Of a DNA stretch of 64,000 nt, positions 36,411 to 44,926 are shown one piece after another (the first letter of the stretch is position 1; each line of letters opens with the position of its first letter). Position numbers and translations under genes: made by a program. The notes under the pieces were generated by a model. That model saw only the letters and a program-made list of their open reading frames with translations, did not search any database and was not told where the DNA came from. The stretch comes from Selenomonadales bacterium (GTDB lineage: Bacteria > Bacillota > Negativicutes > Sporomusales > UBA7701), in assembly GCA_029975165.1 (NCBI GenBank), contig JARKPR010000092.1:31937-95936 (forward strand), read 5' to 3'.

Positions 36411-37166
36411 TCACGCGCCTCCTTCCGCCGCCGTCGGCGTGAAGGTGTTTTCGGTCATCAACCGGCGGCGGGCGGCCCGCAGGCGCAGCACCATGAACAA
36501 CGCCTCCCGGAAGATAGCTCCCGACATTTTGGAATGGCCGGCGTTTCTTTCTTCGAAGACGATGGGAATTTCGCGGACGGTGAAGCCGTTCAGCCAGGCG
36601 CGGTAGGTCATCTCGATCTGGAAGGAATAACCGTTCGACTTGATGGCGTCGAGATCGATACCGGCCAGGACCTCGCGGCGGAAGCATTTGAAGCCGCCGG
36701 TGAAGTCGCGGACCGGCAGACCGAGGATGAGGCGGGAATACAGGCTGCCGCCGCGGCTTATCAACCGGCGCAGCCACGGCCAATTGACCACGCCGCCGCC
36801 CGCTATGTAACGGCTGCCCAGCACGAGGTGATGGCTGGCCGCGGCCGCGAATAGGGCCGGCAGGTAGCGGGGATTGTGGGAAAAGTCGGCGTCCATCTGG
36901 GCGATTAATTTGTAGTCCCTGGCCAGCGCCCATTTGAAGCCGGCGACATAGGCCGAGCCGAGGCCTAGCTTCCCGGAACGGGCAAGGAGGAAAAGGCTTC
37001 CGGGATAAGTCGCGGCGGCGAGCTGGGCGACCAGCCGGCCGGTTCCGTCGGGCGAACCGTCATCGACGACCAGGACGTGTACGTTCGGCTGCGCGGCGGA
37101 GATGGCCGCGAGCAGTTGGCCGATGTTGCCGCTTTCGTTATAGGTGGGGATGATAATCAGCTTCAT
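36411..37166 (-). CDS. Polyprenol-phosphate glycosyltransferase (DPM1-like GT2)
   Basis: A 251-residue GT2 enzyme starting MKLIIIPTYNESGNI; the DxD-type VVDDGSPDGT is near residue 35 and the metal site MDADFSHNP near 95. There are no C-terminal membrane helices, as in soluble DPM1-type synthases. AAGGAG precedes the start, which lies 29 bases inside the GtrA gene, so the two are coupled. The product is probably a polyprenyl-phosphate sugar handed to GtrA (flippase) and the GT39-like transferase. Confidence 0.9.
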   Translation of the reverse strand: MKLIIIPTYNESGNIGQLLAAISAAQPNVHVLVVDDGSPDGTGRLVAQLAAATYPGSLFLLARSGKLGLGSAYVAGFKWALARDYKLIAQMDADFSHNPRYLPALFAAAASHHLVLGSRYIAGGGVVNWPWLRRLISRGGSLYSRLILGLPVRDFTGGFKCFRREVLAGIDLDAIKSNGYSFQIEMTYRAWLNGFTVREIPIVFEERNAGHSKMSGAIFREALFMVLRLRAARRRLMTENTFTPTAAEGGA

Positions 37167-37575
37167 AGGGCGCAATCTCCTTTTTTTCCGGCCGGGCCGG
37201 TTCGCCGAAAGTAACATGATAGTTGAGCAGGAAATTCGCCGCGCTCACGGCCGCGATGGCCGCGACCTGCGCAAATCCGGGATCGAGGGCGGCGCTTTCT
37301 ACCAGCAGGCGCAGCAGGAGCAAATTGACGCCGAGGTTGACAGTGCTGATGGCGAAGAAGGATAAATACTTCAGGGGGATGCCTTTGCCGCCGGCCCGGC
37401 CCCTGAAGGTCCAGGCGGCGTTCCAGACGAAATTGTTGGTTACGGCCACGGCAAAGGCGAGCACGGCCGCAAGCAGATACGGGCAGCCGAAAGAGAGCGC
37501 GGCAAGGTAGACCAGCAGATTTACGCCCACCCCGGAGAAGCCCACCAGGGCAAACTTCAGCATCACTTTGAGCAC
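37138..37575 (-). CDS. GtrA-like membrane protein (putative lipid-linked sugar flippase)
   Basis: A 145-residue protein with four membrane helices and the GtrA pattern (KFALVGFSGVGVNLLVY, then NNFVWNAAWTFRG, and a last helix ending in NYHVTF). The GTG start follows AGGAGG at six bases; the earlier ATG overlaps that ribosome site. GtrA proteins partner with DPM1-like synthases. It is the first gene of a four-gene envelope-glycosylation operon behind a PHO box. Confidence 0.87.
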   Translation of the reverse strand: MLKVMLKFALVGFSGVGVNLLVYLAALSFGCPYLLAAVLAFAVAVTNNFVWNAAWTFRGRAGGKGIPLKYLSFFAISTVNLGVNLLLLRLLVESAALDPGFAQVAAIAAVSAANFLLNYHVTFGEPARPEKKEIAPYEADYHPHL

Positions 37576-37675
37576 ATGGCGCCTCCTCATCTGGGAAAAG
37601 AATTCTCACGGCAGCGGGATCACCGTGCTTGTCACCATTGTAAAAGGCGGCCGGGAAAGCGAACAAGACGAGTGC

Positions 37676-37703
37676 TGTTAATTATAACTTAAGTTTTTAT
37701 TAA
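37676..37703 (-). promoter_or_regulatory. PHO box for the GtrA/glycosyltransferase/PAP2 operon
   Basis: On the minus strand TTAATA, TTAAGT and TTAACA at exact 11-bp steps, about 100 bases before the GtrA start and back-to-back with the PhoH box. Confidence 0.75.
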
Positions 37704-37735
37704 GAAGGGTGGATGACGGTTATCGCAGTTAATTG

Positions 37736-37763
37736 TTAAGCTATTGTTAACTGCCGGTAAACT
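37736..37763 (+). promoter_or_regulatory. PHO box for the PhoH gene
   Basis: TTAAGC, TTAACT and TAAACT at exact 11-bp steps, ending 14 bases before the -35 of a canonical promoter. The last hexamer is degenerate. Confidence 0.7.
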
Positions 37764-37777
37764 TATGCGGGAACGCG

Positions 37778-37806
37778 TTGACGCTGTCCGGGACAGGTTT
37801 TATATT
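37778..37806 (+). promoter_or_regulatory. Sigma-A promoter of the PhoH gene
   Basis: TTGACG, 17 bases, TATATT. It is strong enough to work without an activator, so the PHO box upstream may boost rather than fully control it. It leaves a leader of about 100 bases. Confidence 0.75.
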
Positions 37807-37910
37807 GGGATTATGGGAAAATATTATCGGGGACGCAAGGGGGTTACAGCGGGCGAATTGCGTAACATCGGCAGCGGGAATATAGAGGACGTTGACTAAG
37901 GGGGATATAT

Positions 37911-39296
37911 TTGAACAAGTACTATGTGCTTGATACCAATGTTTTGCTCTATTCTCCCCAGGCGATCTTCGCCTTCAGCGAACACACGGTCGTCATCCCG
38001 GAAGTCGTGCTGGAAGAACTCGACCGGTTCAAGTCGGAAGCCGGCGAGCGCGGCGCCCACAGCCGCCAGGTAAGCAGAATCATCGACGAGCTGCGGACTC
38101 AGGGCGACCTTCTCGCGGGAGTGCGGCTAAACGACCAGGGCGGCATCCTGATGATCGAAACCAACTGTCTGGAAATCGGCATGCCTCCCCATTGGGACCG
38201 CGCCAAGGCCGATAACCGCATCCTCCAGGTGTGCAAAGGACTTACCGAGGAAAAGGGGCATACCGTGCTGGTGAGCCGCGATACCAACATGCGGGTCAAA
38301 GCTGTCATCCTCGGCGTCCAGGCCGAGGATTTCCGCAACGACAAGGTGGCGGCCATCGAGCAGCAGTATACCGGACGGAACATCGTCTACACCGCTTCGG
38401 AGGTTATCAACCGCTTCCATGGTGACGACACAAATGCCATCGCCCCGGCCGCTCTGAGCGAGTATGACGAGATTACCCACAGCCTGCGCCCGGCGGCGTT
38501 CGTGACCAACCAGTTCCTGCTCATCCGCTCGACCGACAACGACCGCCACACAGCTTTGGGCCGGTTCGACGGGAACAAAGTGGTCCACCTCATATACCGC
38601 AACAGGAATCCTTTCGGCGTTTCGCCCCGCAACATCGGCCAGGTTTTCATGCAGGAATGCCTGATGATGAGCGCGGAGGAGGCGCCGCTTGTCATTATCA
38701 AGGGCCCGGCCGGTACGGCCAAAACCTTCTATTCGCTGGCGGCTGGGCTTTATAAGCACCTCGACTGCCGGCCGAGCGATTACCACCACCTGCTCATCTG
38801 CCGGCCCAATATCCCGATGGACGAGGATATCGGCTTTCTGCCGGGTTCGGAGAATGAAAAGATCAGCCCCTACATGCGGGGCATCCGCGACAACCTCTTC
38901 ACCCTTATGTCCGGGCATATGATGACCGAAGCGAAGGAAATAGCTCAGGTGGAAGACACGGTGCAGATGCTGTTCGACAAGCGGATCATCCAGACCGAGG
39001 CACTGGCCTACCAGCGGGGCCGCTCCCTTTACAAGTACTGGATGATTCTCGACGAGATGCAAAACTCCACGCCCCGTCAGGCCAAGGGGGTTATTACCCG
39101 GCCGGGCATCGGCACGAAAATAATCCTGCTCGGCGATCCCGAGCAGATCGACAGCCCGTTCCTCGACAGCCGCTCCAACGGGCTGAGCTACGCCAGCGAG
39201 AAGATGCGCGGCTCCAAGCTGTGTTTCCAGGTCACCCTGCTGCATGACGAGTGCGAGCGCTCGCCGCTGGCGGCCGAAGCCGCTCTGAGGCTTTGA
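37911..39296 (+). CDS. PIN-PhoH protein (PhoH2/YlaK type)
   Basis: A 461-residue fusion of an N-terminal PIN-type RNase domain (YYVLDTNVLLY with D8; VVIPEVVLEELD; further acids near 92-117) and a C-terminal PhoH ATPase. The Walker A GPAGTAKT is at 265-272 and Walker B ILDE at 379-382. PhoH2 proteins are RNA helicase/RNase machines. The TTG start follows AAGGGGG. PhoH genes are classic Pho regulon members, and a PHO box plus promoter lies upstream. Confidence 0.92.
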   Translation: MNKYYVLDTNVLLYSPQAIFAFSEHTVVIPEVVLEELDRFKSEAGERGAHSRQVSRIIDELRTQGDLLAGVRLNDQGGILMIETNCLEIGMPPHWDRAKADNRILQVCKGLTEEKGHTVLVSRDTNMRVKAVILGVQAEDFRNDKVAAIEQQYTGRNIVYTASEVINRFHGDDTNAIAPAALSEYDEITHSLRPAAFVTNQFLLIRSTDNDRHTALGRFDGNKVVHLIYRNRNPFGVSPRNIGQVFMQECLMMSAEEAPLVIIKGPAGTAKTFYSLAAGLYKHLDCRPSDYHHLLICRPNIPMDEDIGFLPGSENEKISPYMRGIRDNLFTLMSGHMMTEAKEIAQVEDTVQMLFDKRIIQTEALAYQRGRSLYKYWMILDEMQNSTPRQAKGVITRPGIGTKIILLGDPEQIDSPFLDSRSNGLSYASEKMRGSKLCFQVTLLHDECERSPLAAEAALRL

Positions 39297-39302
39297 ACGG
39301 TT

Positions 39303-39341
39303 ACAGATAAGCCTTCGCTTCGAGAGCGAAGGCTTATCTGT
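39303..39341 (+). terminator. Terminator-like hairpin after the PhoH gene
   Basis: A 17-bp perfect stem around a five-base loop, starting seven bases after the stop. The tail is only moderately T-rich. It separates the PhoH unit from the PHO box of the alkaline phosphatase operon. Confidence 0.7.
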
Positions 39342-39355
39342 TCTCAATTCACGAT

Positions 39356-39393
39356 TTTACACAATATTAACAATCCTTAACAGTACATTAATG
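39356..39393 (+). promoter_or_regulatory. PHO box for the alkaline phosphatase operon
   Basis: Four hexamers: TTTACA, TTAACA, TTAACA, TTAATG, with steps of 11, 10 and 11 bp. A -10-like TAGAAT lies 22 bases later at 39415-39420. Alkaline phosphatase is the canonical Pho target, so this array anchors the interpretation of the others. Confidence 0.85.
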
Positions 39394-39461
39394 TCCTATC
39401 GAGGAGACAAGCGATAGAATGAGTATAAATAGGCCGATAAATTTTTCAAGGAGGGATTTTT

Positions 39462-41258
39462 TTGAAATGCGGTTTCTTCCCCGCGCTGAAGTCGCACGGC
39501 GCGAAAACCGTCGCCATTTTTATCGTGTTGACGGTTGTGACAAGCAACTTGTGCTTTGCCTTGTCCGGTCCCGTAAATTCGCCGATTACCGTTCTGCCCA
39601 TCGATCGGGCCAAGTTCCTCGCCGGCCAGAAATTCGATTTCCTCGTCGAAGTGAAAAACGCCGCCGCAACCAATATCGCCGTTACCGTGAACGGTACCGA
39701 CGCCGAAAGATATTTCGGCAAGAAGGCGGTCGCCAAGCTTGACGGTTCTATCGCCTCCTACCGCATCAACGACGTCGCCTTCATGGCCACCGGCGCCCTG
39801 GAGATCGCCGTCAAGGCGGCTACCAACGACGGCCCGGCTTTTCGCTCGGTCCGCTATGCAGTGGTGAGCGACGCGGCCCCCAAGCGGGCCAAGAATGTCA
39901 TCCTGTTCATCGGCGACGGCATGGGCCTGCAGGCGCGGCAAATGGCCCGCATTCTTGCCAAGGGGATCACCGAGGGCAAGTACAACGACCTGCTGGAAAT
40001 GGAGAAGATGTCCAATACCGCGCTGATAACCACTTCCGGCTATGATTCGCTGGTGACCGACTCCGCCAACAGCGCCTCGGCCTATGCGACCGGCCACAAG
40101 TCGGTCGTGAACGCCATGGGCATTTATGCCGACAGCACCGCCGATCCCCTCGATGATCCCAAGGTCGAAAATATTATCGAGATTGCCAAGCGGACCCGCG
40201 GCATGGCGACCGGCATAGTGTCCACGGCCAACATAACCGATGCCACGCCGGCGGCGATGGTGGCGCATACCCGCCGCCGCAGCGAGCTGAACTTCATCGC
40301 CGCTTCCATGCTGGATGCCTCGCACCGGCCCGACGTGATCCTCGGCGGCGGTTCGCAGCAGTTTTTGCCGCTGTCCACCCCCGGCTCGAAACGGAAAGAC
40401 GACCGCAATCTGATCGAGGAATTCAAAGCCCTCGGCTACAGTTTTTCCGGCACCAAGACCGAACTCAAGAATACCCCGGCCGGCGCCGCCAAATTGCTCG
40501 GCCTCTATCATCTCGACAACATGAATGTCTATCTCGACCGGGCCATGCTGAAAGACCCGAAAGTGCTGAAAGGATTTAGCGATCAACCCACGCTGATGGA
40601 TATGACGAGCAAGGCCATCGCCGCGCTGAGCCAGAACCCCAACGGCTTTTTCCTGATGGTGGAGGGGGCCTCTATCGACAAGCAGCTTCATGTGCTCGAC
40701 TGGCAGCGGGCCACCTACGACACCATCGAGATGGATAAAGCCATCGGCATCGCCAAAGAGTTCGCCAAGAAAAACGGCGACACGATGATTATCGTCGTCG
40801 CCGACCATGCGCACGGGGCCAGCATAACCGGCACCTACCACGAACTTGACGGCAAAACCGGCCGTGAGGCCGTCCGTATTTACGCCGAGTCCATTTTCCC
40901 GACTTTCGCCGACCGGGACGGCGACGGCTTCCCGGACGACCCCAACCCCAGCGTATCGCTGGCGGTGCAATTCGCCAACCATCCCGACTACAACGAGACC
41001 TACAAGTTTAAACAAGAGCCTACCGTGCCGGCGATCATGGCTGACGGCAAGGCCGTCGCCAACCCGAAGCTGCAGGGCGAATTCCAGCCCGGCAACATTC
41101 CGTCGTCCGATCCTTCCGAAGTCCATGCGGCCGACGACATCATCCTGACCGCGCAGGGGCCAGGGGCGGAATACTTTAACGGCGTCATGGACAATACCGA
41201 GGTATTTTTCGCAATGGTAAGGGCGCTGGGGCTCGATGGCCGACGCGGCCTGAAATAA
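39462..41258 (+). CDS. phoA: Alkaline phosphatase, exported
   Basis: A 598-residue alkaline phosphatase of the PhoA superfamily. The N-terminus is a signal peptide (a basic start, then VAIFIVLTVVTSNLCFA). An extra N-terminal beta domain of about 110 residues precedes the catalytic core, which begins NVILFIGDGMG. The nucleophile serine is in TDSANSASAYATG, and zinc ligands appear in the EGASIDKQLH and VADHAHGA regions. The TTG start follows AAGGAGGG. It releases phosphate from esters outside the cytoplasm. It is followed after 18 bases by an exported Cys-containing protein and an ABC system that may supply metal. Confidence 0.95.
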   Translation: MKCGFFPALKSHGAKTVAIFIVLTVVTSNLCFALSGPVNSPITVLPIDRAKFLAGQKFDFLVEVKNAAATNIAVTVNGTDAERYFGKKAVAKLDGSIASYRINDVAFMATGALEIAVKAATNDGPAFRSVRYAVVSDAAPKRAKNVILFIGDGMGLQARQMARILAKGITEGKYNDLLEMEKMSNTALITTSGYDSLVTDSANSASAYATGHKSVVNAMGIYADSTADPLDDPKVENIIEIAKRTRGMATGIVSTANITDATPAAMVAHTRRRSELNFIAASMLDASHRPDVILGGGSQQFLPLSTPGSKRKDDRNLIEEFKALGYSFSGTKTELKNTPAGAAKLLGLYHLDNMNVYLDRAMLKDPKVLKGFSDQPTLMDMTSKAIAALSQNPNGFFLMVEGASIDKQLHVLDWQRATYDTIEMDKAIGIAKEFAKKNGDTMIIVVADHAHGASITGTYHELDGKTGREAVRIYAESIFPTFADRDGDGFPDDPNPSVSLAVQFANHPDYNETYKFKQEPTVPAIMADGKAVANPKLQGEFQPGNIPSSDPSEVHAADDIILTAQGPGAEYFNGVMDNTEVFFAMVRALGLDGRRGLK

Positions 41259-41276
41259 TCTCGGGAGGAAAGCCGC

Positions 41277-41819
41277 GTGAAAAAACTGATCCCACGGTTT
41301 ACGGGAATTTTCCTGGGGCTGTTATTGGCCGGAAATGTTCTGCCTGGGGGTCTGCAACAAGAAAGGGCGGTTCCTGGCGGGGAACCGCCGCTTTTTTTGC
41401 GGACGGCCCGCGCGGCCCCCTTCTGGGAGGCCTGGACGCGGCCGCCGGCAACTCCCCTGGCCTTCGAAGAGATGTACAGCGGGGCCTCGGCCCTCGGGCT
41501 GCAGTTGTCGCCAAAACTCAAGAGCCTGGAAGGCCGGCGCGTGTCGATGACCGGGTTTATGGCCCCGCCGCTTAAGCCGACCCTGGCGTTTTTTGTCCTG
41601 ACGCAAGTGCCGATGTCGGTATGCCCGTTTTGTTCCACCGACGCGGCCTGGCCGAGCGACATCGTCCTTGTCAAGCTCAGCGAGCCGGTAAATTCGCTGC
41701 CGTTCGACCAGCCGATCAAAGTGGCGGGCACACTCGAATTGGGGACCCAGATCGACGCAGAAACCGGGTTCGTAAGTCTGGTGCGGATTCGGGCCGACAC
41801 GGTGGCAAAGGCGGAGTAA
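41277..41819 (+). CDS. Exported protein with a CPFC motif (DUF3299-like)
   Basis: A 180-residue protein with an N-terminal hydrophobic export signal (FTGIFLGLLLAGNVLPG). The mature domain has GRRVSMTGFMAPP, MSVCPFCS and a C-terminal OB-like half with VAGTLELG. The GTG start follows GGGAGGA. This pattern resembles DUF3299 proteins that accompany a LolD/FtsX-like ABC pair in zinc-related gene clusters; the family call is moderately sure. It sits between phoA and such an ABC pair, so a metal-handling role for alkaline phosphatase maturation is plausible. Confidence 0.7.
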   Translation: MKKLIPRFTGIFLGLLLAGNVLPGGLQQERAVPGGEPPLFLRTARAAPFWEAWTRPPATPLAFEEMYSGASALGLQLSPKLKSLEGRRVSMTGFMAPPLKPTLAFFVLTQVPMSVCPFCSTDAAWPSDIVLVKLSEPVNSLPFDQPIKVAGTLELGTQIDAETGFVSLVRIRADTVAKAE

Positions 41820-41847
41820 GCCAGTTGACGGAAAGGTGGGAGCAGTT

Positions 41848-42522
41848 GTGCTGACAATCAGGAATATTCGCAAGGAATACCGCCACCCCAATGGGGAGAC
41901 GATAGTTGCCGCCGCTGTCAGGGAATTCGGCGCCGCCCAGGGCGAGCAGATCGTGCTCGCCGGCCCCAGCGGCTCGGGCAAGACGACGTTGCTGCATCTG
42001 ATCGCCGGGTTCACCGAGCCCACGGCAGGCGAGATACTTTGGGACGGGGAACGGATCGACGCCTGGGCGGGGCGCAGGCGCGACACCTGGCGGGGCGGCA
42101 ATGTCGGCTATATCTTCCAGAACTTCAACCTGCTGCCCGGCCTCGATGTCCGCGAGAACGTCATGGTCGCCGCCGCTTTGGGAAACCGGAAGTTCGGCAG
42201 CGAGGAACGCCGGCGCATCAGCGACCTGCTAGCCCGCGTGGGGCTGGGCGACCGGGCCGGTCATAAGCCGTCGCAATTGAGCATGGGAGAGCAGCAGCGG
42301 GTAGCGGTGGTCCGGGCGCTGATAAACACTCCCCGCCTGATTTTGGCGGACGAACCTACGGCCAGCCTCGACCGGGACAACGCGGACATCGTTCTCGGCC
42401 TGCTGCAAACGCTGTGCCGGGAACAGGGGAGCATCCTTATTCTGGCGACGCATGACCACGAGGTAAGGGCGCGTTTCCCGCGCGTGCATGAAATGACGCG
42501 CCCGGGGAGGATTCCGGCATGA
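41848..42522 (+). CDS. ABC transporter ATPase, LolD/MacB type
   Basis: A 224-residue ATP-binding protein. Walker A GPSGSGKT is at residues 39-46, the signature is the variant LSMGEQQR, and Walker B is LILADEPTAS. The closer GTG after GAAAGGTGGGAG is preferred. The stop overlaps the permease start (ATGA). It energises the FtsX-like permease encoded next. Confidence 0.9.
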   Translation: MLTIRNIRKEYRHPNGETIVAAAVREFGAAQGEQIVLAGPSGSGKTTLLHLIAGFTEPTAGEILWDGERIDAWAGRRRDTWRGGNVGYIFQNFNLLPGLDVRENVMVAAALGNRKFGSEERRRISDLLARVGLGDRAGHKPSQLSMGEQQRVAVVRALINTPRLILADEPTASLDRDNADIVLGLLQTLCREQGSILILATHDHEVRARFPRVHEMTRPGRIPA

Positions 42523-43766
42523 TCCATCTTTTGATCGCCTGGCGGAATCTGGAGGCCAAACCCCTGCAAAACCTCCTTACCGTCGCCGTCGTGGCCACCT
42601 CGTTGGCAATGACCGTCGTCGTCATGCTGCTGGCGGCGAGCATCCATTACGGCCTGGTGCGGGCCACCGAGCCGTTTGACCTGATCGTCGGCGCGAAAGG
42701 CAGTCCCAACCAACTGGTGCTCAACACCGTCTTCCTGCAGGATGTGCCGATCGGCAATATCGATTACGCCATCGCCGGCGAACTGGCCCAAAACCCGCTG
42801 GTGGCTTCCGCCGTCGCCGTGGGGTTCGGCGACAATTACCGCGGCTACCGCATGGTCGGCACCGAAGCGGCGTTATTCGCCCACACTGTCGCCAGCGGCC
42901 GGCCGCCCTGGCTGCAGGTGGCCGACGGCCGGCCCTTCCAAAACCCGTTCGAAGCGGTGCTCGGCGCCAAGGCGGCCCGGGAAACGGGGCTGAAGCCGGG
43001 CGACAGTTTCGTTTCGTCGCATGGCGTGGTAGCCGGCGGTGAAATCCATGGAGACAAAAAGTACACGGTGGTCGGCATCCTCAAACCGGTGGACGGCCCC
43101 TATGACCGGGCCATCCTGACTTCGCTCCAGAGTATTTGGCAGGCTCATTCCCACGATTCCGCCCCCAGGCCGGAAACCTCCGCCCCTTCGGGCGTCCAGG
43201 ATGCGGACGAGGACCACGACCATGACCACGACCACGGCACCACGGTAATATTGGTAAAGCCGAAAGGTTACGCGGAGGCCATGCGTTTATATCAGCAGTT
43301 CCAGAAAGAACGCCGCGTCCAGATGGTTTTCCCTTCCCAGGTGGTGGTGAACCTGTTCGCCGCCCTGGGAGAGGGGCAGAAGGTGCTGAACATAATCGCC
43401 TATGCGGTTTTTGCCATGGCCTTGCTGCTGGTTTCGTTCTCCGTGTACTGGTCCGCGCTCAGCCGGGCGCGGGACAGGGCGGTCTTGAGGGCTGTCGGCG
43501 CGAGCCAGGGCGATATATTCAGGATAATCCTGGCGGAAGGCGTGCTGATCGTCTGGTCGGGCGCGGTTATCGGCTGGCTGGCCGGACACGGGGTATTTGC
43601 CGTCCTCGCCGGTTTTCTGCAGCAAAAGACAGGCATCCTGTTCGCCAGTCCGTTTACCGCGTCAGAAGCCTATACCATGGCCGGCGCCCTGGGCATCGGC
43701 TTGCTGGCCGCCGTTATCCCCGCCTGGTTTACGGCCCGGAGCGGCATCGCCACCGACCTGGGCTAG
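42519..43766 (+). CDS. FtsX/MacB-type ABC permease with a histidine-rich loop
   Basis: A 415-residue permease with an N-terminal helix, a large extracytoplasmic domain and three C-terminal helices, as in FtsX/LolC/MacB proteins. Near residues 228-240 the external domain carries an alternating Asp/His run (DEDHDHDHDH), a likely metal-binding loop. With the exported CPFC protein it forms a candidate mechanotransmission or metallochaperone system. Co-transcription with phoA suggests a part in loading zinc or another metal on secreted phosphatases; that is inference. Confidence 0.85.
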   Translation: MIHLLIAWRNLEAKPLQNLLTVAVVATSLAMTVVVMLLAASIHYGLVRATEPFDLIVGAKGSPNQLVLNTVFLQDVPIGNIDYAIAGELAQNPLVASAVAVGFGDNYRGYRMVGTEAALFAHTVASGRPPWLQVADGRPFQNPFEAVLGAKAARETGLKPGDSFVSSHGVVAGGEIHGDKKYTVVGILKPVDGPYDRAILTSLQSIWQAHSHDSAPRPETSAPSGVQDADEDHDHDHDHGTTVILVKPKGYAEAMRLYQQFQKERRVQMVFPSQVVVNLFAALGEGQKVLNIIAYAVFAMALLLVSFSVYWSALSRARDRAVLRAVGASQGDIFRIILAEGVLIVWSGAVIGWLAGHGVFAVLAGFLQQKTGILFASPFTASEAYTMAGALGIGLLAAVIPAWFTARSGIATDLG

Positions 43767-43901
43767 GAAGCGGCAAAAGTCCTATTTTGTCAGGGCCTCA
43801 GGATTCCGGCAGCGGCTGCCGTGCTTAATTAGCACGGTCCGGGATTCGGGGCGGCCGATTTGGGGCACCATAGGAAGACAAGAGGGACGGGAGGCTGAAC
43901 G

Positions 43902-44840
43902 ATGGCCCGCAAGGCGCCTGTGCAGGACGGACTGAGCATTATCGGCAAAGCCTGGAGCGAGGTCAAAAAAATAAACTGGCACGAAGTGAACAGGTTGTGC
44001 CAGCAGAACTTCCATATCGGCCTCGTCGGCTCGGATGCCGAGATTGAGGCCATGCAGGCGTGGCTGCGCAGCTTCCCTTATTTGGGCGCGTCCGGCCCGG
44101 CCAGTGCGGCGGACAGGCCGGCCGCCGACGCCGCCCAGTATCTAACCGTTCTCGCCGCCGGCGAGGACGGGCTCGACGAGAAGCTGGTGAAATCGACCAC
44201 CTTCTGCCTGGCGGGGCGGGAAGCGGCCAGCGAGGTGCGCCGCATGAAAGGCGAGGTGTACCTTTTCGACGCTGCCTTCGGCCGCCGGCTCACGACGCAG
44301 ATACTGTCCAACCACCCCGAGGTACAGTTCGCCCTGGCCCACAATTTTCCCGTGTTCCGGCCCGAGATGGCCCAGAGCGTCATCCAGGACACCGCCTTCC
44401 AAAACGCGGCCTGGGCGCTAGTCACCGGCCTGCCGAACACGGTTCCCGGGCCGCATACCGTCCTGACGAGCCCCTTCGAAGGGATTTCCGATTTCACCGT
44501 CCTCACCCTGAATGAAATCAAGCTGCTGTTCGAGCTTGTCGGCTTGTCGGGCCGCCGGGTCGCGCCTCTTTACCATGCCGTCGAATTCGTCATGGTCATC
44601 GGCCTCGGCAAGCTGGCGGAAACCGTCGCCATGCAGACGCTGGGACGGCTGTCCGGCCGGGCGGGCATCCTCGCCAAGGGCGCCATCGCCTACGCCTTCA
44701 CCTGGACGATCGGCGAGGCGGTATTTTTCTATCTGACAACCGGCCGTAAGCTGGGCCGGCCTGCTTTTGCCGCCAGGTTCCGGGAGCACTTCCGGCGCGG
44801 CCGGACGGTGGCGGAGGAGATCGCCCCCGGCCCGCATTAA
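43902..44840 (+). CDS. Hypothetical protein with DUF697-like C-terminal membrane domain
   Basis: 312 residues. The first 60 residues hint at a Rossmann or GTPase-like strand (FHIGLVGSDAEIEAM) but lack a P-loop. A pair of hydrophobic helices lies at 218-275 with the FTWTIGEAVFFYL pattern seen in DUF697 domains of GTPase-associated proteins. The C-terminus is basic. GGGAGG precedes the ATG. It heads a run of small, co-directional genes of unknown role and shows no PHO box of its own. The preceding 135 bases contain only a short CCGTGC/GCACGG hairpin near 43818. Confidence 0.6.
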   Translation: MARKAPVQDGLSIIGKAWSEVKKINWHEVNRLCQQNFHIGLVGSDAEIEAMQAWLRSFPYLGASGPASAADRPAADAAQYLTVLAAGEDGLDEKLVKSTTFCLAGREAASEVRRMKGEVYLFDAAFGRRLTTQILSNHPEVQFALAHNFPVFRPEMAQSVIQDTAFQNAAWALVTGLPNTVPGPHTVLTSPFEGISDFTVLTLNEIKLLFELVGLSGRRVAPLYHAVEFVMVIGLGKLAETVAMQTLGRLSGRAGILAKGAIAYAFTWTIGEAVFFYLTTGRKLGRPAFAARFREHFRRGRTVAEEIAPGPH

Positions 44841-44926
44841 AGCGGATTTTCCGCCGGCGGATGTATGAGGTTGGCTAAAGATGGATAATCTATACGAGAA
44901 AAATTCGCCAGGAGAGGAAGCGGAAA

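Noticed and set aside
39396..41126. Long minus-strand open frame opposite the alkaline phosphatase gene
   Set aside because: It is the antisense shadow of a strongly conserved gene, made of G/V/H-rich low-information residues, with no ribosome site or family pattern. The same applies to minus-strand frames at 80-1060, 2001-2861, 47489-49228, 56125-57069 and 58208-59728.
43818..43836. CCGTGC/GCACGG hairpin before 43902 as a terminator
   Set aside because: Short arms and no T-run. It could be incidental, so it is only mentioned in the neighbouring entry.
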